Notes under the pieces: model-generated
Database searches by the model: none
Told to the model about the DNA's origin: nothing
The model's input: the letters and a program-made list of their open reading frames with translations, nothing else
Position numbers and translations under genes: made by a program
Shown: positions 10,262 through 23,073 of the stretch, piece by piece
Layout: each line of letters opens with the position of its first letter
Numbering within the stretch: position 1 is the first letter of the stretch
Assembly: GCA_963675135.1 (NCBI GenBank)
Contig: OY776128.1
Span: 75,150,670 to 75,214,669, forward strand
DNA length: 64,000 nucleotides
From: Galeopsis tetrahit
Taxonomy: Eukaryota; Streptophyta; Magnoliopsida; Lamiales; Lamiaceae
Direction: 5' to 3'

Positions 10262-11170
10262 TATAATTTAGAAAATTAAATTTCATTAAATTAGTTCATT
10301 TACATTTACATTTATTGACATTTAATATTTATAAAATAATTATTTTAAACACGTGTTATTAAATTTAAATCAATTATAATTTATTTAATTAAATTCCAAG
10401 ATTATTACTATTAAATACTTTAATTGCTTCATACAATATATATATATAAAGCTTTTATAAGTTGTTTCAGTTACGTACATTTGAAATTACTTAGATATAC
10501 TATTGGATTAATTTTACGTAGACTTCATATTTATAGAAGTCATTAATTATAAAATTTATATTTTATTTTTATATAAAAATATTCAAATTAAGATTCAAAC
10601 TTCAAAGTGTATTTAAATCATTATTTCTCAAATTTATATTATTATTATTCATAAAAAAATAAAAAAAGCATGTACTTTTTTATGTTTATTGATTACATTC
10701 AAATATTATGTTATTTTATAAACAAACTTTATATAATTTTAGGAGTTATATTTTTTTTATAAAATAATATGGTATTTTTTTAAATATAAAATATTCAAAT
10801 GTCAATAATTTTTTTTTTTTTGAAAGTATATTGAAAATTTTAATAACCATGAAATGTTGACGTCATATTTCAATTGTTTGAATTTAATTAATGTTCACTA
10901 TGTCATATTTCCTCTACTTAGAGTATAAATTTATCAATTAATTCAAAGATTTAGATATTACCTTTTACTCTATTATGTAGAAAATATTCCGATATTAGTC
11001 TAAAATTATCCTTTGGTGTAAATAATATTCAAATATTAGTCTAAAATTACTCTTTGGTGAAATTTTTCAGTTTCATTTTATTTCTATTTAGGGCTTTCAA
11101 ATTTAATCAAAATTTCATACCATTTTGAGTGAAATTTTCAAAGAAGAAAAGAAATACAAATTTTATAAGT
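10262..11170. other. AT-rich stretch without recognised gene
   Basis: Low-complexity AT-rich sequence; a 45-base phrase including ATATTAGTCTAAAATTA recurs at 10990-11050. Nothing else supportable. Confidence 0.5.
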
Positions 11171-11861
11171 TCTTCTATATATTAAACTCAAATCAAATGA
11201 ATAATCTTCAAAAAAAAAATGAAAAAAATGAACTTACAATTACATTTGGGTGCTATTTTAGTCACATTTGGATTTTAGTCCGATTTCTATGCAATTTTCA
11301 GTTTTTGAAGCTCATCTTCAATTTCAATCACATTTGGGTGCTATTTGAGTTGATTTAAAAGAATACAATTAGGGTTTTCAGAGTGGAATTTTTAGGGTTT
11401 CAATTTTAAAAAGGTTTTTATTTTGTGTTTCCATATTATGCTACATAAACAATTTTGGACAAATAAATTTTCGCAAAAGAATTTCGTTTGTTTCACAAAT
11501 GAATTTCGTTCTAGATGAGCATCATATATTTGAGCTCTACTTCAATCACATCGGTTTCTTATTTCCCTTCTTTGCACAAATTCACTACGAGTTCCCTTCT
11601 TGTATAAATTGTCATTTCATCTTTCAAACAAACAAACAGTTGTGGTTGATGATGATGATGAACACATTGAAAATATTCTAGAAAGACCTTCTACACAACA
11701 TTCGACATTTTTAGTCTGAATGAAATTCAATAGAGAAAATGAATTCCCTTACGTATATAGAATTTCCCTTTAATTAGGTTTATTTGAAATAATCAAGATC
11801 ACAAGGGGGTTCTTAGAGAAAATAATACGGAGTAACTTTTATTGGGAATATTGAATTATGT

Positions 11862-12150
11862 TCCAACAGGAGATGGTGAACAACATTACTTGGGTCTTTT
11901 AATACCTCATAGTAATGGTTCTAGCTAGGTTACACGAAAAGATTAGAATGATTGATAATGTAATATATATATCCTACATTCAAAGATGTTTGCTATGCAA
12001 TGAATCTTTTAAATGATGATAGATAGTATGTTGATGAAATAGTATTGAAGGCAAGTTTGTGGACATCATCTCATTATTTTAGAAATTTATTTTCAATTCT
12101 ACTTCTATCATCAGTAATGAGTTGTCTAGACGTGATTTTTAAAGGATATG
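11862..12150 (+). pseudogene. Relic of Helitron Rep/helicase gene
   Basis: In one frame from about 11970 the translation reads YPTFKDVCYAMNLL-NDD, a stop (TAG at 12024), then YVDEI and WTSSHYFRNLFSILLLSS. It follows an upstream piece NYVPTGDGEQHY near 11862. These match the order of conserved segments just before the PIF1-type helicase domain of plant Helitrons (family knowledge). The piece is about 95 codons with stops. Domains before and after are gone, so it is an internally deleted remnant. Confidence 0.75.
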
Positions 12151-12234
12151 GGAGGCAGTATTTTTGTATACATGCATATTTTAAAAATTATTTTTTAATT
12201 AATAAATTAAAATATATTATAAATTTATTTCAAT

Positions 12235-12262
12235 CCCGCGTATAACGCGGGTCTTACACTAG
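12235..12262 (+). terminator. Helitron 3' hairpin and CTAG end
   Basis: Perfect 7-bp stem CCCGCGT/ACGCGGG with a short loop, followed by TCTTACACTAG and T. In rolling-circle transposition this hairpin marks the transfer stop. Confidence 0.8.
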
Positions 12263-13421
12263 TTATCTATGTATTTGATTCCGATCTTGTAAACCTTCAA
12301 AAAAAAAAAAAAAGTTCTATATACTTAGAGTTGTCAGTACATTATTTTATCATATCATATGAAATAACTCATAAGTCTTTATCAGGTCCTGTCCTAATGT
12401 GAGGCCAACGAGGCGATCGATTCAGGTTCAAAAATATTTCTCTTTTTTATAGGGGCTCATTTTTTAAGATATATTTTATATATTTATATAATATATATAT
12501 ATATATATATATTATAATATAATATATTAATATAACTAAAAAGACACATAAAGAGAAGTACTAAAAAAGTAAAAATAATTAGTGAAGAATAGAAGGAAAA
12601 ACTAGGAGAAAAAAATCTCAATAAAGGTCTAATTCAATTTATATCTTTTAAGTTTTCACTTTTTCAATTTACGTCTTAGAGTGCCCAATTTACATTATTT
12701 TTTGTCTAATTTACATCATTTTCTGTCTAATTTACATCATTTTCGTCCAAAATTTGAAATTTCGGACAAATAGTTCAATTTACATTCTTCAAATTGAAAA
12801 ATAAAAAAACAATATTAAAATTTTCTAAAAATCTCATTAAAAATTACTTGTATAAAAAATAAAAAAATTCAAAAAACCTAAAATTGTCTAAATAAAAATG
12901 TCAAACATACCGTTGACATTGACAATATAAAAAAATCATGGAAAAAAAAAAAGAAATACAAAACTGCAAACACACTTAAATCGACAAACTCAAATGCACG
13001 GAAAAAAAAAGGACGAAAAAAATTAAATATAGAACCCCGAAACCTTCAATTAAAGTATTGAAATCTCAAATAAAAATAGTTGTAAGCACAATTATTTTTA
13101 ATAAATTAATATTTAACAATTAATCCTACCAAACTTATCACCCGGTCGGATCAAGTAACGTGGGGCCTAAGATTTTGTTTATCGTTGCCAAATTTATATG
13201 GACAATGATTATGCATTTATGCTATGTTTATCCCAGGGGTAGTAAAGACATTTGACACACACACGCACAGATGTTCTCAGACCGCAAGCATAAAAAGTGA
13301 TGATTGTATGAGACTCCACAGCTATCATTCTTCATTTCATTTCATTTCCGTTCGTTTTCAGTCCTCTCTCATTCTTTCTCTACATTCCATACTCATTTGA
13401 TTTCTTCTCCCCAACGAAACC
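12263..13421. other. Intergenic stretch and profilin promoter
   Basis: Contains an (AT)n run at about 12486-12516, three short repeats of TTTACATCATTTT-like sequence at 12690-12740, and otherwise AT-rich DNA. The last 150 bases hold a CA-rich run (13256-13268) and CATAAAAAG (13289-13297), a plausible TATA for profilin. No other gene seen. Confidence 0.5.
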
Positions 13422-14914
13422 ATGTCGTGGCAATCCTACATAGACGATCACTTGATGGCCGACGTCGACGGCAACCATCTCACCTCCGCCGCAATCCTTG
13501 GCCACGACGGCAGCGTTTGGGCCCAGAGCTCCAACTTCCCTCAGGTCTTCTATCTTTCTTCTTTTTATTTGCTTCAATTAGCGGATCTGAAGGATGGATG
13601 TTTGCTTCTTTTTTTACTTTGTTTAATCTTGTTGTGTCTACTGAGATCCGTTACTTTTTCCTGCCACATGCTTTGATTGAGTATTAGGTGAACTCTGGAG
13701 TTTTCGCTCGGTTGTGTTTCTGATCTTCTATTTAATTCGTTTTGTTTTCGGATCTGATTGACGGAGCTGCTTTTACTTTGATTTGACACCGTTTGAACTT
13801 GATTTGACCTCGTAGATTTGTTCGATTATACCCTGTCGTTTTGATTTTGATATTAAAGTAGTTGAATGGATGCTGCTATTGGATGATTTTGCTGCCTTTT
13901 TGCTCTGTAACAGCTGTTAGGGTTTAATCATACATCATCTTCGTCCAATTGAATGCCATCGAATGTGTAACCGGCTATTGCAACGTTACTAACATTTTGG
14001 AAGTCTTTGAATCGGACAAAAAATGATCCTCGATTGATATAATTATGCCATTCCTGCCAAAGATACTCAAGATTGTTAAGTAGTTTGATATATAGGCTAT
14101 ATAACATTTAAAATCAAGCATTTCGAGCACTAGATTTTCATGTGTACTCACAGTCTAATATCTGTATCAATGTCTGTCAATTACTGATTTTTTATTTCTT
14201 TATGTTTGACATCAATGCTTGTGTAGTTCAAGCCTGAGGAGGTCGAAGCTATCATGAATGACTTCGAAAATCCTGGTTCATTAGCTCCCACTGGATTGTA
14301 CATTGGGGGCGCAAAATACATGGTGATTCAAGGTGAACCTGGTGCTGTCATCAGAGGGAAGAAGGTATCACTATCTAATATCTTTCCACTCCACTTCATA
14401 ATTGTTAATCGTGTCTTGTAGTCTTAAAATTGCACATAGCATGTCAATGGCTTAATATAACTAGGTGTTCTCGTAACAATTGTATGCAACGTCCAATAAT
14501 TCCGGGCTTTTTTTGGGGTGGGGGGTCTTGTAGCAGTGTGAACACGCTTACAAGATCTCCTACAATTGTAGCAGTGTGAACACGCTTACAAGATCTCCTA
14601 CAATTGTTTTGAGAAATAAACCCAATTTCCCTATAGATGGAACTTAGAAGAAATATTTGTTTTGTAAGGAAGATCTCCTACAACTGTATGCAGCTTTCAG
14701 CATGCTGCCTCTGACAGCCTGTAGTGACGAGTTGCATTTATTTCGTAAGTTAAAACTTATTACTTTTTGGTTGGCTTAGGGATCTGGTGGTTCTACTATC
14801 AAAAAAACCACTCTGGCTTTGATCATCGGTATCTATGATGAGCCAATGACTCCAGGCCAGTGCAACATGGTTGTTGAGAAGATTGGTGACTACCTTATTG
14901 AACAGGGTCTTTAA
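13422..14914 (+). CDS. Profilin, three exons
   Basis: Actin-monomer-binding protein that also binds poly-proline and phosphoinositides; cytosolic regulator of actin assembly. Exons 13422-13544, 14227-14364, 14780-14914, all GT-AG in phase 0, giving 131 aa, exactly the usual plant length. Seen: N-terminal MSWQSYIDDHLM with the conserved Trp3 and Tyr6 used for poly-proline binding, NHLTSAAILGHDG, LAPTGLYIGGAKYMVIQGE, and the C-terminal helix MVVEKIGDYLIEQGL. Intron positions after the 41st and 87th codons match plant profilins. Which paralogue it is cannot be said. Confidence 0.97.
14528..14603. repeat. 38-bp tandem duplication in profilin intron 2
   Basis: Two identical 38-bp copies (14528-14565 and 14566-14603) containing GTGTGAACACGC and AGATCTCC. 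No divergence is visible, so the duplication is recent or an assembly effect. A third partial AGATCTCCTACAA occurs at 14671. Confidence 0.9.
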
Positions 14915-15764
14915 AATGATTGGTAGGTCTTAATTTTTAGCATTTCGTTGATATACTGATCTATAATTGTAGTAAGTCCTCTGCTGCCTTGGGCGTTGTT
15001 TCATGCGTTTTTGAAATGCTTTGCTGCAGTGATCTCGTTCTTATATGATATTTTGAAGTTGTGGGTTTCTGGTTATGACACAAAGATTGGTGTTTCAGAA
15101 TGGTAGAATGGTGACTCTGCCTAAATTCAAACAAGGATTGTCTTGCATTTTCTGGTTATGAAAACTTTTGTTATGTTTCCATGTGATGTGAGTAAATTAT
15201 GTATTTTTGGTTGGTTCTTCCGCCGATGGATGTTCGAATTTTATAGACATCTTTGCAAATACAGAGTGGCTTTGATATTTAACTTTCCTGTACTGCAAGT
15301 TTTGGCATGGTTCAATGATGTAATGCAATTACATAGAATGGTCTTTAGTGATCAGTGGTTGCTAAATAACCTCTTGTTATCTGGACAAAAATTCTGCAAA
15401 TTCTAAATGAATTTTATATGTGTGGTTTTGTTAGACCCAATGTACAGGTGTGTTAATAAAAAGGATATACAATAGTTCACGTGAATTAATTTTACATAAG
15501 TTTTTTTTTTAAATCCATTATATAACTAAGTAAAAAATCGATGAACTTAAAATGGAATTTATGTCGCACAAGTGTTACTTTACATATTTCTCCTCGAAAT
15601 AGGGCAGATATCACAAGGTTGAAAGTAAATCTGAGTGAAAGATGAAATTCTTCTTTGTGTAATAGGTAAGAGTGGAGAATTTGAATGTTTTCTATTTTCA
15701 AAAGTAATTTTCTATATATTTTTAAAGACAACTACTTGTATAAAACATAGGGGTCCCCCTCGTC
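14915..15764. other. Profilin 3' region and spacer
   Basis: 3' untranslated sequence followed by spacer. Open frames here, such as one at 15143-15406, have no family resemblance and lie in the expected trailer. No terminator motif can be fixed. Confidence 0.4.
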
Positions 15765-16147
15765 TAGGGGTGTAAACGAGCTGAGTGGTAAACTCGACTT
15801 GATTGAGTCTAAAATTTTAAAAATCGAGTCCGACTCGATAATGAACTTGATAAACTCGAGTTCGGCTCGATTATTTATATAATTTTTAAAATTAATAATA
15901 AAACACTTTTTTCTAAAATAAACTTGAGTTCGACTCGATTACTTGTGTATATAAATACAAATAATATATTAATGGCAAAATAATAAATATTGTTTAAGTT
16001 CGATTAGATTCACGAGTCTTTCAAGTCGAGTATTTATGAGCTCGAACGTACTACTAGAGTAGCTCGATTAACTTCGAGTCGATTTCGATCTTTTTCCGAG
16101 TCGAGCACGAGTAGCTCACGAATTGGCTCGACTCGCTCACATCCCTA
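15765..16147. mobile_element. hAT-type MITE rich in CTCGA repeats
   Basis: Left end TAGGGGTGTAAACGAGC, right end in complement TAGGGATGTGAGCGAG. The interior is an irregular series of ACTCGAGTTCG/GAGTCGA phrases, typical of this plant MITE family. CCTCGTC occurs directly left (15758-15764) and two bases beyond the right end (16151-16157), a possible target duplication. Confidence 0.7.
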
Positions 16148-18494
16148 CGGCCTCGTCCTCCTCTGAGAGAATTTTTTTTTTGCTCGAATCGAAATTATAG
16201 CATGCAAACAAATTCATTTTCCACTAAAAGTTGCTCAAAATAATAGAGAGCCACCAACTTTGCTTCAAAAGATCAATTACTCCACATACTTCCAGTTACT
16301 CAAAGATTTTACAAAAGTTAGTCAAATTTGCCATTATGTCATTATCATCAAACTATATTTTTCCGGGTCAAAATGTGATAGTACTTGATAGTATATTCGG
16401 ATATTCCACAATGTTCTTAAAGCTGTCTGATCCTGGAATCGTGTCATCATTATTACACATACAGGATTCAAGATGCGAAGATAATCTCTGTCAAAAAAAA
16501 TGAAGATAATGTGGTTTGATTGTTTCAAGATTTTAAAAATTATACTCCTTGTCATTAAAAAATAAATAGGAAACTATCTGAAAAATAGTTTATGTTTGTC
16601 ATTAATAAAACTAGATTTTAGGAGTATAATTTTTCTCTAATTCATTTCCACAGGAGTATAATTTTTCTCTAATTCATTTCCATATTCGATTTTTAAAATA
16701 GTTAATTTTTTAAAAAATTAGTCCGTTCAGGAAATGTCCAATTAACCGAACTGAACATAACACACTCGGACGGAAATGAAATCACCAATAACATTTTTTA
16801 ATTTTACTATAAATAATTAACACTCAATAAAAATTATGATAATATGTGTTAAAAAGATCGTAAAACATATAATGAAACAAATAAATGAAATTGGGCGGCT
16901 ATAAAATAAAAAAAGGCAAATTAGTTCTGCCTCAGTGCCTCGCCACCTTCTTCAATGTCTTCGGCAAATAAAAATTATGATAATATGTGTGCGTCGATTT
17001 TTATTTTTTTTAACAACACACAAAATTGCTTTATTTATTTGGCATGTACATTTCGGTGATTGTAAGGAATTCTAACTTAGGATAATAGCAAATATGTAGT
17101 AACCAAATTGAATTACAAAACATTAGCGTAGAAAATTAGAGTGACATAAAAGTATATGCATTATGTATGTAAGAGAATCAAAATAAACTGGTTCTGATAT
17201 ATAGTGTTCTCAAAATATAATAGGAATTAATATACAAAAATTAATTCAATACTTCTCTATAAATTTATATTTTTAAATGAGACATAATTTTTTCATGTCA
17301 TCACAGCCTCCAAACAAATTAACTGGATTCGATTTGTTGATATTATTTAACCTCTTATGTTTCGACACATAAAGTCATAAACAGTGGACACATTATTACG
17401 TGCCAATCGATGGACACTATATCAAAACTGTCATACTGCTAATATCGAACAACTCAATTATAAGTATGCTAATATGGAACAACTCAATTACATATGAGCA
17501 AACACTTGTGTTAAATATCATATTTCATAATTGAAATATACTTAATTAGACAATTTTTTAAAATTCAAAATTTTACATGTGAATTTTTGACCATTTTACC
17601 TTAATTATTTCATATACCTAGTTTTTGTGATTATATAGCTACAGACAAGCAAATATTAAAGGAGATTTTCGAAAACCTTATGTACAAGATTTGAGTGACA
17701 AATATAAACACTTCATTGGTAAACAAAACCTCAATTTACTAATAATTTTTGCAATTTGAACTAAAAAAACAAATTCACTCCTGTTCAAAAAATGACAGAC
17801 TAATTATTCATTGTCCTCCAAAATCATCTAACATATCAATTATTTGTTACCTCCCACCCACAGGCATCAAAATTTTAGATTTAGGGGAAAAAATCCTAAA
17901 ACAACATTACTTATATTTCCCACTATTTTCAATTCAAAAACTGAATTTCCAACTTTTGTAAGTCAGGTACCGAACTTTCAAATTATTACAAAAAATGACC
18001 TTGGGCAAATTTGTGGGCAAAAGCAACCCTTGATTTCAAATGCAAATTGACAAAATACCTCCAATTTTGCCCCCAAATTTGCATGAGGTCCTTTTTTTTT
18101 TTTTTTTGCAACAATTTCAAAGTTCAGTACCTGTACTACCTGAACTGCATAAGTCCTATTTTTTGCAATTTGTCCTCAGCCATATGAAGAAAAATAAACA
18201 CACACACATACATGATTAAACTGAAAGCTTAAAATGCACTGGGTTATGAATTCATAGAAACTCATAATAAATATAATGTACTAAAGCATTCAATTCTCAT
18301 TGCAACTAACAATACTTAAGTTTCCAAGCATACAATATTGTCATCTGCATGCTGTGCATCTAAAACGACAAGCTTAACTAAAGTTATCATACACGATTTC
18401 TCTATTTGGTCAAAAACTTGGGGGCTTAATAGATATACGATGGAACATGTTACATATGCAACTTACGTCTATTAAGTTTGCAATAGCATGAACG
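16148..18494. other. Gene-free stretch
   Basis: Includes a perfect 32-bp tandem duplication at 16620-16683 (GGAGTATAATTTTTCTC core). A 24-base phrase AATTATGATAATATGTG is repeated at 16833 and 16975, and there is a poly-T run at about 18092-18108. No coding exon, tRNA or paired inverted termini found. Confidence 0.5.
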
Positions 18495-21400
18495 TTATAG
18501 GAATGAAGCCATCAGCCAGCCTACAAAAATGCACGCAGAGACTGCTTGTAAAGACGATGATGATGACGATGATGATTTTAATGGACTCGTTGTTGAATTA
18601 GCCGCAGCAGTTTTGTTGGTCCTGCAGAATTTTACGTTTGCAACTGTAAATAAAGTTTGGAAAAAGAAAGAAGCTGCTAAAGTTTAGAAAAGTGATTAAT
18701 AAAAGTATTGCTTACCCAAATGTCATGTACAAGCAGTTGTCGTAGCCTGCTCAAAACAGAGTAAAAGTAAGTTAATTCTTAAATCCGAAAAGAACAAATA
18801 AAAATTAAAGGATTAATTGCATAAAGAATCACAACATGTGTTAAAAAAATTGCAATTCGACACACAAACTTTTTAAAGTTCAATTATATCATATGACTAT
18901 ATTGTATATTCCAGCAACTTATGCTAACGTGGCAGCCAATTTTTTTTTGAAAAAACTAAAAATAAAATTAACGACCTTTTGTTATTCTTTCAACTTAATC
19001 ATGATCCTCTTTTTTAAAACAATACCACATCAGTAGAACTTGGCAGAAAATAGTCATGTAATAAAATTACAACAATTTGAAAAATTGCAAATTTAAAAAA
19101 CATATGTTGTAGTTGAGAAAACATGAAAGTGCAAGTAAATGGGCATGCGTATGACATTACGAAAAGAACTGAAACATAGATTTTTTTCCAGAAATGAAGT
19201 TAAGTATTCATTCCATTACATGTATTTTCATGAAAAATATGTGCATAATAATATAGCAGAGAAAACACATGTAAGTTGATGACTTCCAGACATGTATTTT
19301 AATGCTTTAAATGTACATACTCCATATAATATAGCAAAGGAGAATATTGTTTATAGGCCCGTAACAACATATGCTAAAATGTCACGTATGGCAGCACGTA
19401 AACATATTGTCCTACAACTGCTAACCCCCATATGGCAGCGCGTTACTTATATTTTCATGATTCATATGGCAGAGAAATATGCATGTAACATGATGATAGA
19501 AAACATGTATCGAGAATGGAATGACATACTGGGATTCTTATCGGTTCTGACCCCTGCTCCACCAAAAGTGCAAGCAATATCAGTGGCTCCGTTCTGCTGG
19601 TAATAATTGTTGAACGCGTAAGAAGCATGAGAGACGAGGCTGTCAGGCTCAAAGCAAGGCTGACTTGGCTGAATAGCTGAACAGTCGACGTTGCCAGAAC
19701 CGCAGGCCCAATCTATGCCATTCTTCAGATCAGCTTCAGAAGCATTGCTAGATGCAATGCACCATGTTGTTCCATTTAAAGGATTTGTGGCGTTTGTGTT
19801 GGGTGAAATGTCCACTATACCCCCCGTCCTTCCAGAGAAATCAAGATTGTACACACTCGTCTGATCAGGAAAATACAGCCCCCAATTCCTCTCAGACTCC
19901 AACCCAGGCTTTCTATTCTCATTGAACAATGAGAAGATATACGCGTCTATTTCCTCCCCGGGCTTCGCAGGAGTACCCGTATCATTGATGACGTGGCGGA
20001 TGAGATTCGTGTTGTAAGTTTCTGCATTATCAGGAGTAGCTGCAGTCTCCTTTGGAGATCCTTTGGATGGCCATCCTGTTTCGGTTACCATAATATGTAT
20101 GGTTCTAAAATTCAGAGCTGTGAGGGCAAAGTTAATCGCATCAATCTGGGCATCAAACATGTTTGTGTATAGTAAACCCGTATTTGGATCAATCACTTCA
20201 GACGACGACTCAAACAAAGCATAGTCTAACGACACGTTGGTTGATGAATCTCTGTATGCATAATAAGGGTATATATTAACCATAAAGGGAGACTGATTCT
20301 CAGCCAAGAATTCTAACATGGGTTTCAAAAAGAAAGCGTGCTTGCTGTCAAACGCCCCTGCAGAAGGTGGAAACGAGCGTGACAAAACACCTAATGAATG
20401 TGTGCTAGAAACTTTGATCTTCTTGTAAAGACCAGCTTTCTTGAGGGCAGTTAAGACATTTTGCATTGCAGGAACTACCAACGCGGAGATGTTATTGGGA
20501 GCTTCGGTCACTTCAGCGCCAACAGTTATGTAAGTGATTTTTGTGGCTGGATAATACGGAAGAATGCTATTTTTCAACCACGTGTCAGCATTTGTTTGGA
20601 ATTGAGAGAATGCTAGCAAGTCTGAGTTGGGGATCCCGATCATGAGTTCGATTCCTGTATTTGCAAACGCCTTGAGGACCTGGATATTGGAGTCGTAAAT
20701 CCTTACGTATTTTACCTTCTGCTGTTGGATAAGCTGCACAGCTTTATCTGGGGTAGGTAGATCGTCTGCATTTCTTCCATAACATACACCAACTTTGCCA
20801 CCTCTACACATACCTATCACACAAAGGAACAATCATTCGTGCAGCTAAACAAGATGAATTATTCTCGCTATCACAAAAATGCATCTCCAAATTAAGGACT
20901 ACCACGAACCAATGCTCATATAATACTTTGTCTTGTAATGCAGCCACCTTATCATTACACACATGTGACATATTGGTGATTTAACTCATAGAAGACAATA
21001 CAAGACAGAGTTGGAAAATATCCCTACAATAAGATGAATTACTTAATTGGGAATGACAAAACAAAAACTGTGGGTGTGGATTTTAATAGGAAGAACCATG
21101 GTCCAAACGATACTATCACTACCACTACGCAAATCCGTGAGGAACAAACCTAACACAACAATGTACACATTTATTGTCCTATGTTGTCCTCAAGAAATCA
21201 CCATGAATATATTTTGGGGTATTTCCAATAAAATAGTCATCTATGTTTAATGACTTTTTTAATTTTATTAGTCAAATACACAATCAAGTTTAGTAAATTT
21301 TTTAAAATACATGTATTCTGCTATTCCTAATTATAGTAATCTTGATGTTATCTTTGTCTTTAATTTAATTATAGTGATACTATAGGCACACCATCTACTA

Positions 21401-22007
21401 AATCATCCAAAATTCAGATACAATGTCTTTTAGATGATTAAGAGTACCTAATATGATGGTACTTGTTCTGCCTCCCAAACTATTTCCACAATGTATCACA
21501 AAAATCATAAAATTTACAAAGATTGGGGCCATAAAATTGCAGCTTGTGCATCCATATTCATTAGGAAAACTCCTCAAATTAAGCATTCCCTGCTATACAA
21601 TCACTCCTGGGTCACCAAAAACCCAGTTTTAAAAATCCACTACTACAATACAGACACATTCTGTCTTACACAACTAAACAACTTATAAGCTCAGCAGAGA
21701 GTTTTGGTGGTCTAACTTGGGAAAATAAGTACTTAAGACAATATTTCCTAAAACCCAGAAAGAAAAAACAAGAGAATTATAAGTCTTACTGATCAGACAA
21801 TGATGTAACCTCAAGGTAACAAATGTGTCCCAGGAAAGGGGAAAAATGAAGTTTGGCCAAGAATCAAACAAAATTAAGATACAGAAGAAAAGACTCACCA
21901 CCGACAATCCAAATTAAAACACAATTATAAAGTAAGAGTACTGGAATCATACCAAGAAGCAGAATAGTAGCAAAGACGAGTACTGCAAAGCCACTCCCCA
22001 TTTGCAT
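18495..22007 (-). CDS. GPI-type glucan endo-1,3-beta-glucosidase (GH17 plus X8/CBM43)
   Basis: Hydrolyses beta-1,3-glucan (callose) at the cell surface or wall. Exons on the minus strand: 22007-21953, 20813-19530, 18746-18716, 18621-18495; phases agree and give 498 aa. Residues 1-22 are a signal peptide, with intron 1 cutting it. The GH17 barrel follows from VGVCYGR (about 26), with proton-donor Glu119 in ITVGAEV and nucleophile Glu263 in VTETGWPSKG. An X8 domain starts at TWC (about 369) with its conserved Cys set, including YDNCLY in the 31-nt exon 3. The tail is a Ser run plus a hydrophobic end (AVSACIFVGWLMASFL), a GPI-anchor signal. Ala instead of Asn before Glu119 also occurs in this subfamily, to my knowledge. 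Confidence 0.95.
18808..19110. mobile_element. Degenerate Mutator-type MITE in glucanase intron 3
   Basis: The left arm (GGATTAATTGCATAAAGAATC onward, with TTGCAATTCGACACAC) and the right arm in complement (ACAACATATGTTTT, TTTGCAATTTTTC) are alignable. The left arm resembles the long terminal repeat of the element at 36983-37805 (GGGTTAATTGCAAAATAAATC). Its outer right end is eroded and no target duplication is visible. Confidence 0.55.
20814..21952 (-). other. Intron 1 of the glucanase gene
   Basis: Donor GTATGA at 21952-21947 and acceptor ATAG ending at 20814. It interrupts the codon for Gly19 at the end of the signal peptide. Open frames inside have no resemblance to proteins, and no transposon was recognised in it. 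Confidence 0.85.
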
Positions 22008-22065
22008 TTTTCAACTTCCCTTTCTTTGATTCAAATTTTGGTAAAGAAAATGTACTACTCTACTA

Positions 22066-22094
22066 CACTCCACTCCACTCCACTCCACTCCACT
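22066..22094. repeat. CACTC pentanucleotide repeat in the glucanase leader
   Basis: Nearly six perfect CACTC units, 59 bases upstream of the glucanase ATG, so probably in the 5' leader or core promoter. It is preceded by two CTACTC/CTACAC variants. Confidence 0.9.
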
Positions 22095-22975
22095 TCTTTT
22101 TTACAACGTCTCTCTCTGTGTCTATGTCGGGCAGAGTGTCAGCACGGACGCGAGATAGTTTTATGAAATAGAGCTATATTGTTTTTGAATTCCGAAATGT
22201 TTTTTTATACTAGTATAATGAAGTTTGTTTTGTTTTGTTTGACGGATAATTGTTGGACTGAAATTGGGGGCATGTCTGCTACTGTTCCCCACGTAACCAA
22301 ATCTACATCTACAGCACCAATTCTTGTTTCTTTTTTTTTTAAAAGGGGCACCAATTCTTGTTTGGAATCCCCACGTTGGGTGCTATATGCCAGTATCTAA
22401 CGGTCATTACCGCTGGATTTTCACACCTTTTATTACAGACCTTCTTTCTTTATCTACCCCCAACACAGTTTACAGTGCCCATTTCACAAAATTCGATAAA
22501 ATTAGGGGTGGGTGGGCAGTTTGTTCCTACAAATACAATTTCAATAAATTACTTCCCGTCAAAATTCAAATTCAAGTGTACTTTTTTTTTTTTTTTTTGT
22601 TATCTTTTGTTTAAAAAAATATTTAATGCACAATTTTTTTAATTTTACTCCCTTCCAATATAAGTTTCACACTTTACATGTTTCACAATAAGTTTTTCAT
22701 TTCATTTTTTTTTTCAATTTTGGCATGGAGTATTAAATTTATGTAAGATAAAAATATAAGACAATGTCTTGAATCCTTTAGATTATATTTTCCTTTCATT
22801 TTAAAGATTTAATAATATTTTCTTCTTGTTTTATAAGTTAATTGATCTTTTATAAATAGAGTCAAAATTGAGTATAAATGGGCTACAAACGACTATGAAA
22901 GATTGTAGTATCACAAATCAAGTTCATATTATTCTTAAAAAGATGAATTAGGAGATCAACGTAAGTTGTGACGTA
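22095..22975. other. Glucanase upstream region
   Basis: CACCAATTCTTGTTT is repeated at 22317 and 22350, and there is a poly-T run at 22580. At 22646 a CTCCCTTCCAATATAAGTTTC phrase looks like one end of a Stowaway element with no matching partner. No exon recognised. Confidence 0.45.
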
Positions 22976-23073
22976 CTCCCTCCATCCGTCTATAAATTTT
23001 TCATTACTTCTGAACACATAAATTAAGAAAAATGATTAAATTACAAATACAGTACACGTGATGTGATTGAGAG

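Larger units (their letters stand above)
11172..12262 (+). mobile_element. Decayed Helitron, 3' terminus clear, 5' end uncertain
   Basis: The 3' end is typical: a GC-rich hairpin CCCGCGTATAACGCGGG at 12235-12251, eight bases later CTAG (12259-12262), then T. Helitrons end in CTRR and insert before T. About 100 bases upstream is a helicase relic. A possible 5' end is the TCTTCTATATATTAAA near 11174, but it is not preceded by A as expected, so the left boundary is a guess. Most of the helicase region is missing. Confidence 0.7.

Noticed and set aside
13304..13687. 127-aa frame over profilin exon 1
   Set aside because: Wrong frame relative to the clear profilin exon; reads into the intron.
18643..18716. 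Alternative acceptor TTTACAG before the last glucanase exon
   Set aside because: It would shift the GPI-signal frame given the donor after the second G at 18716; TGCAG at 18622 keeps the frame.
19292..19603. 103-aa plus-strand frame
   Set aside because: Lies in intron 3 and antisense to the X8 domain of the glucanase.
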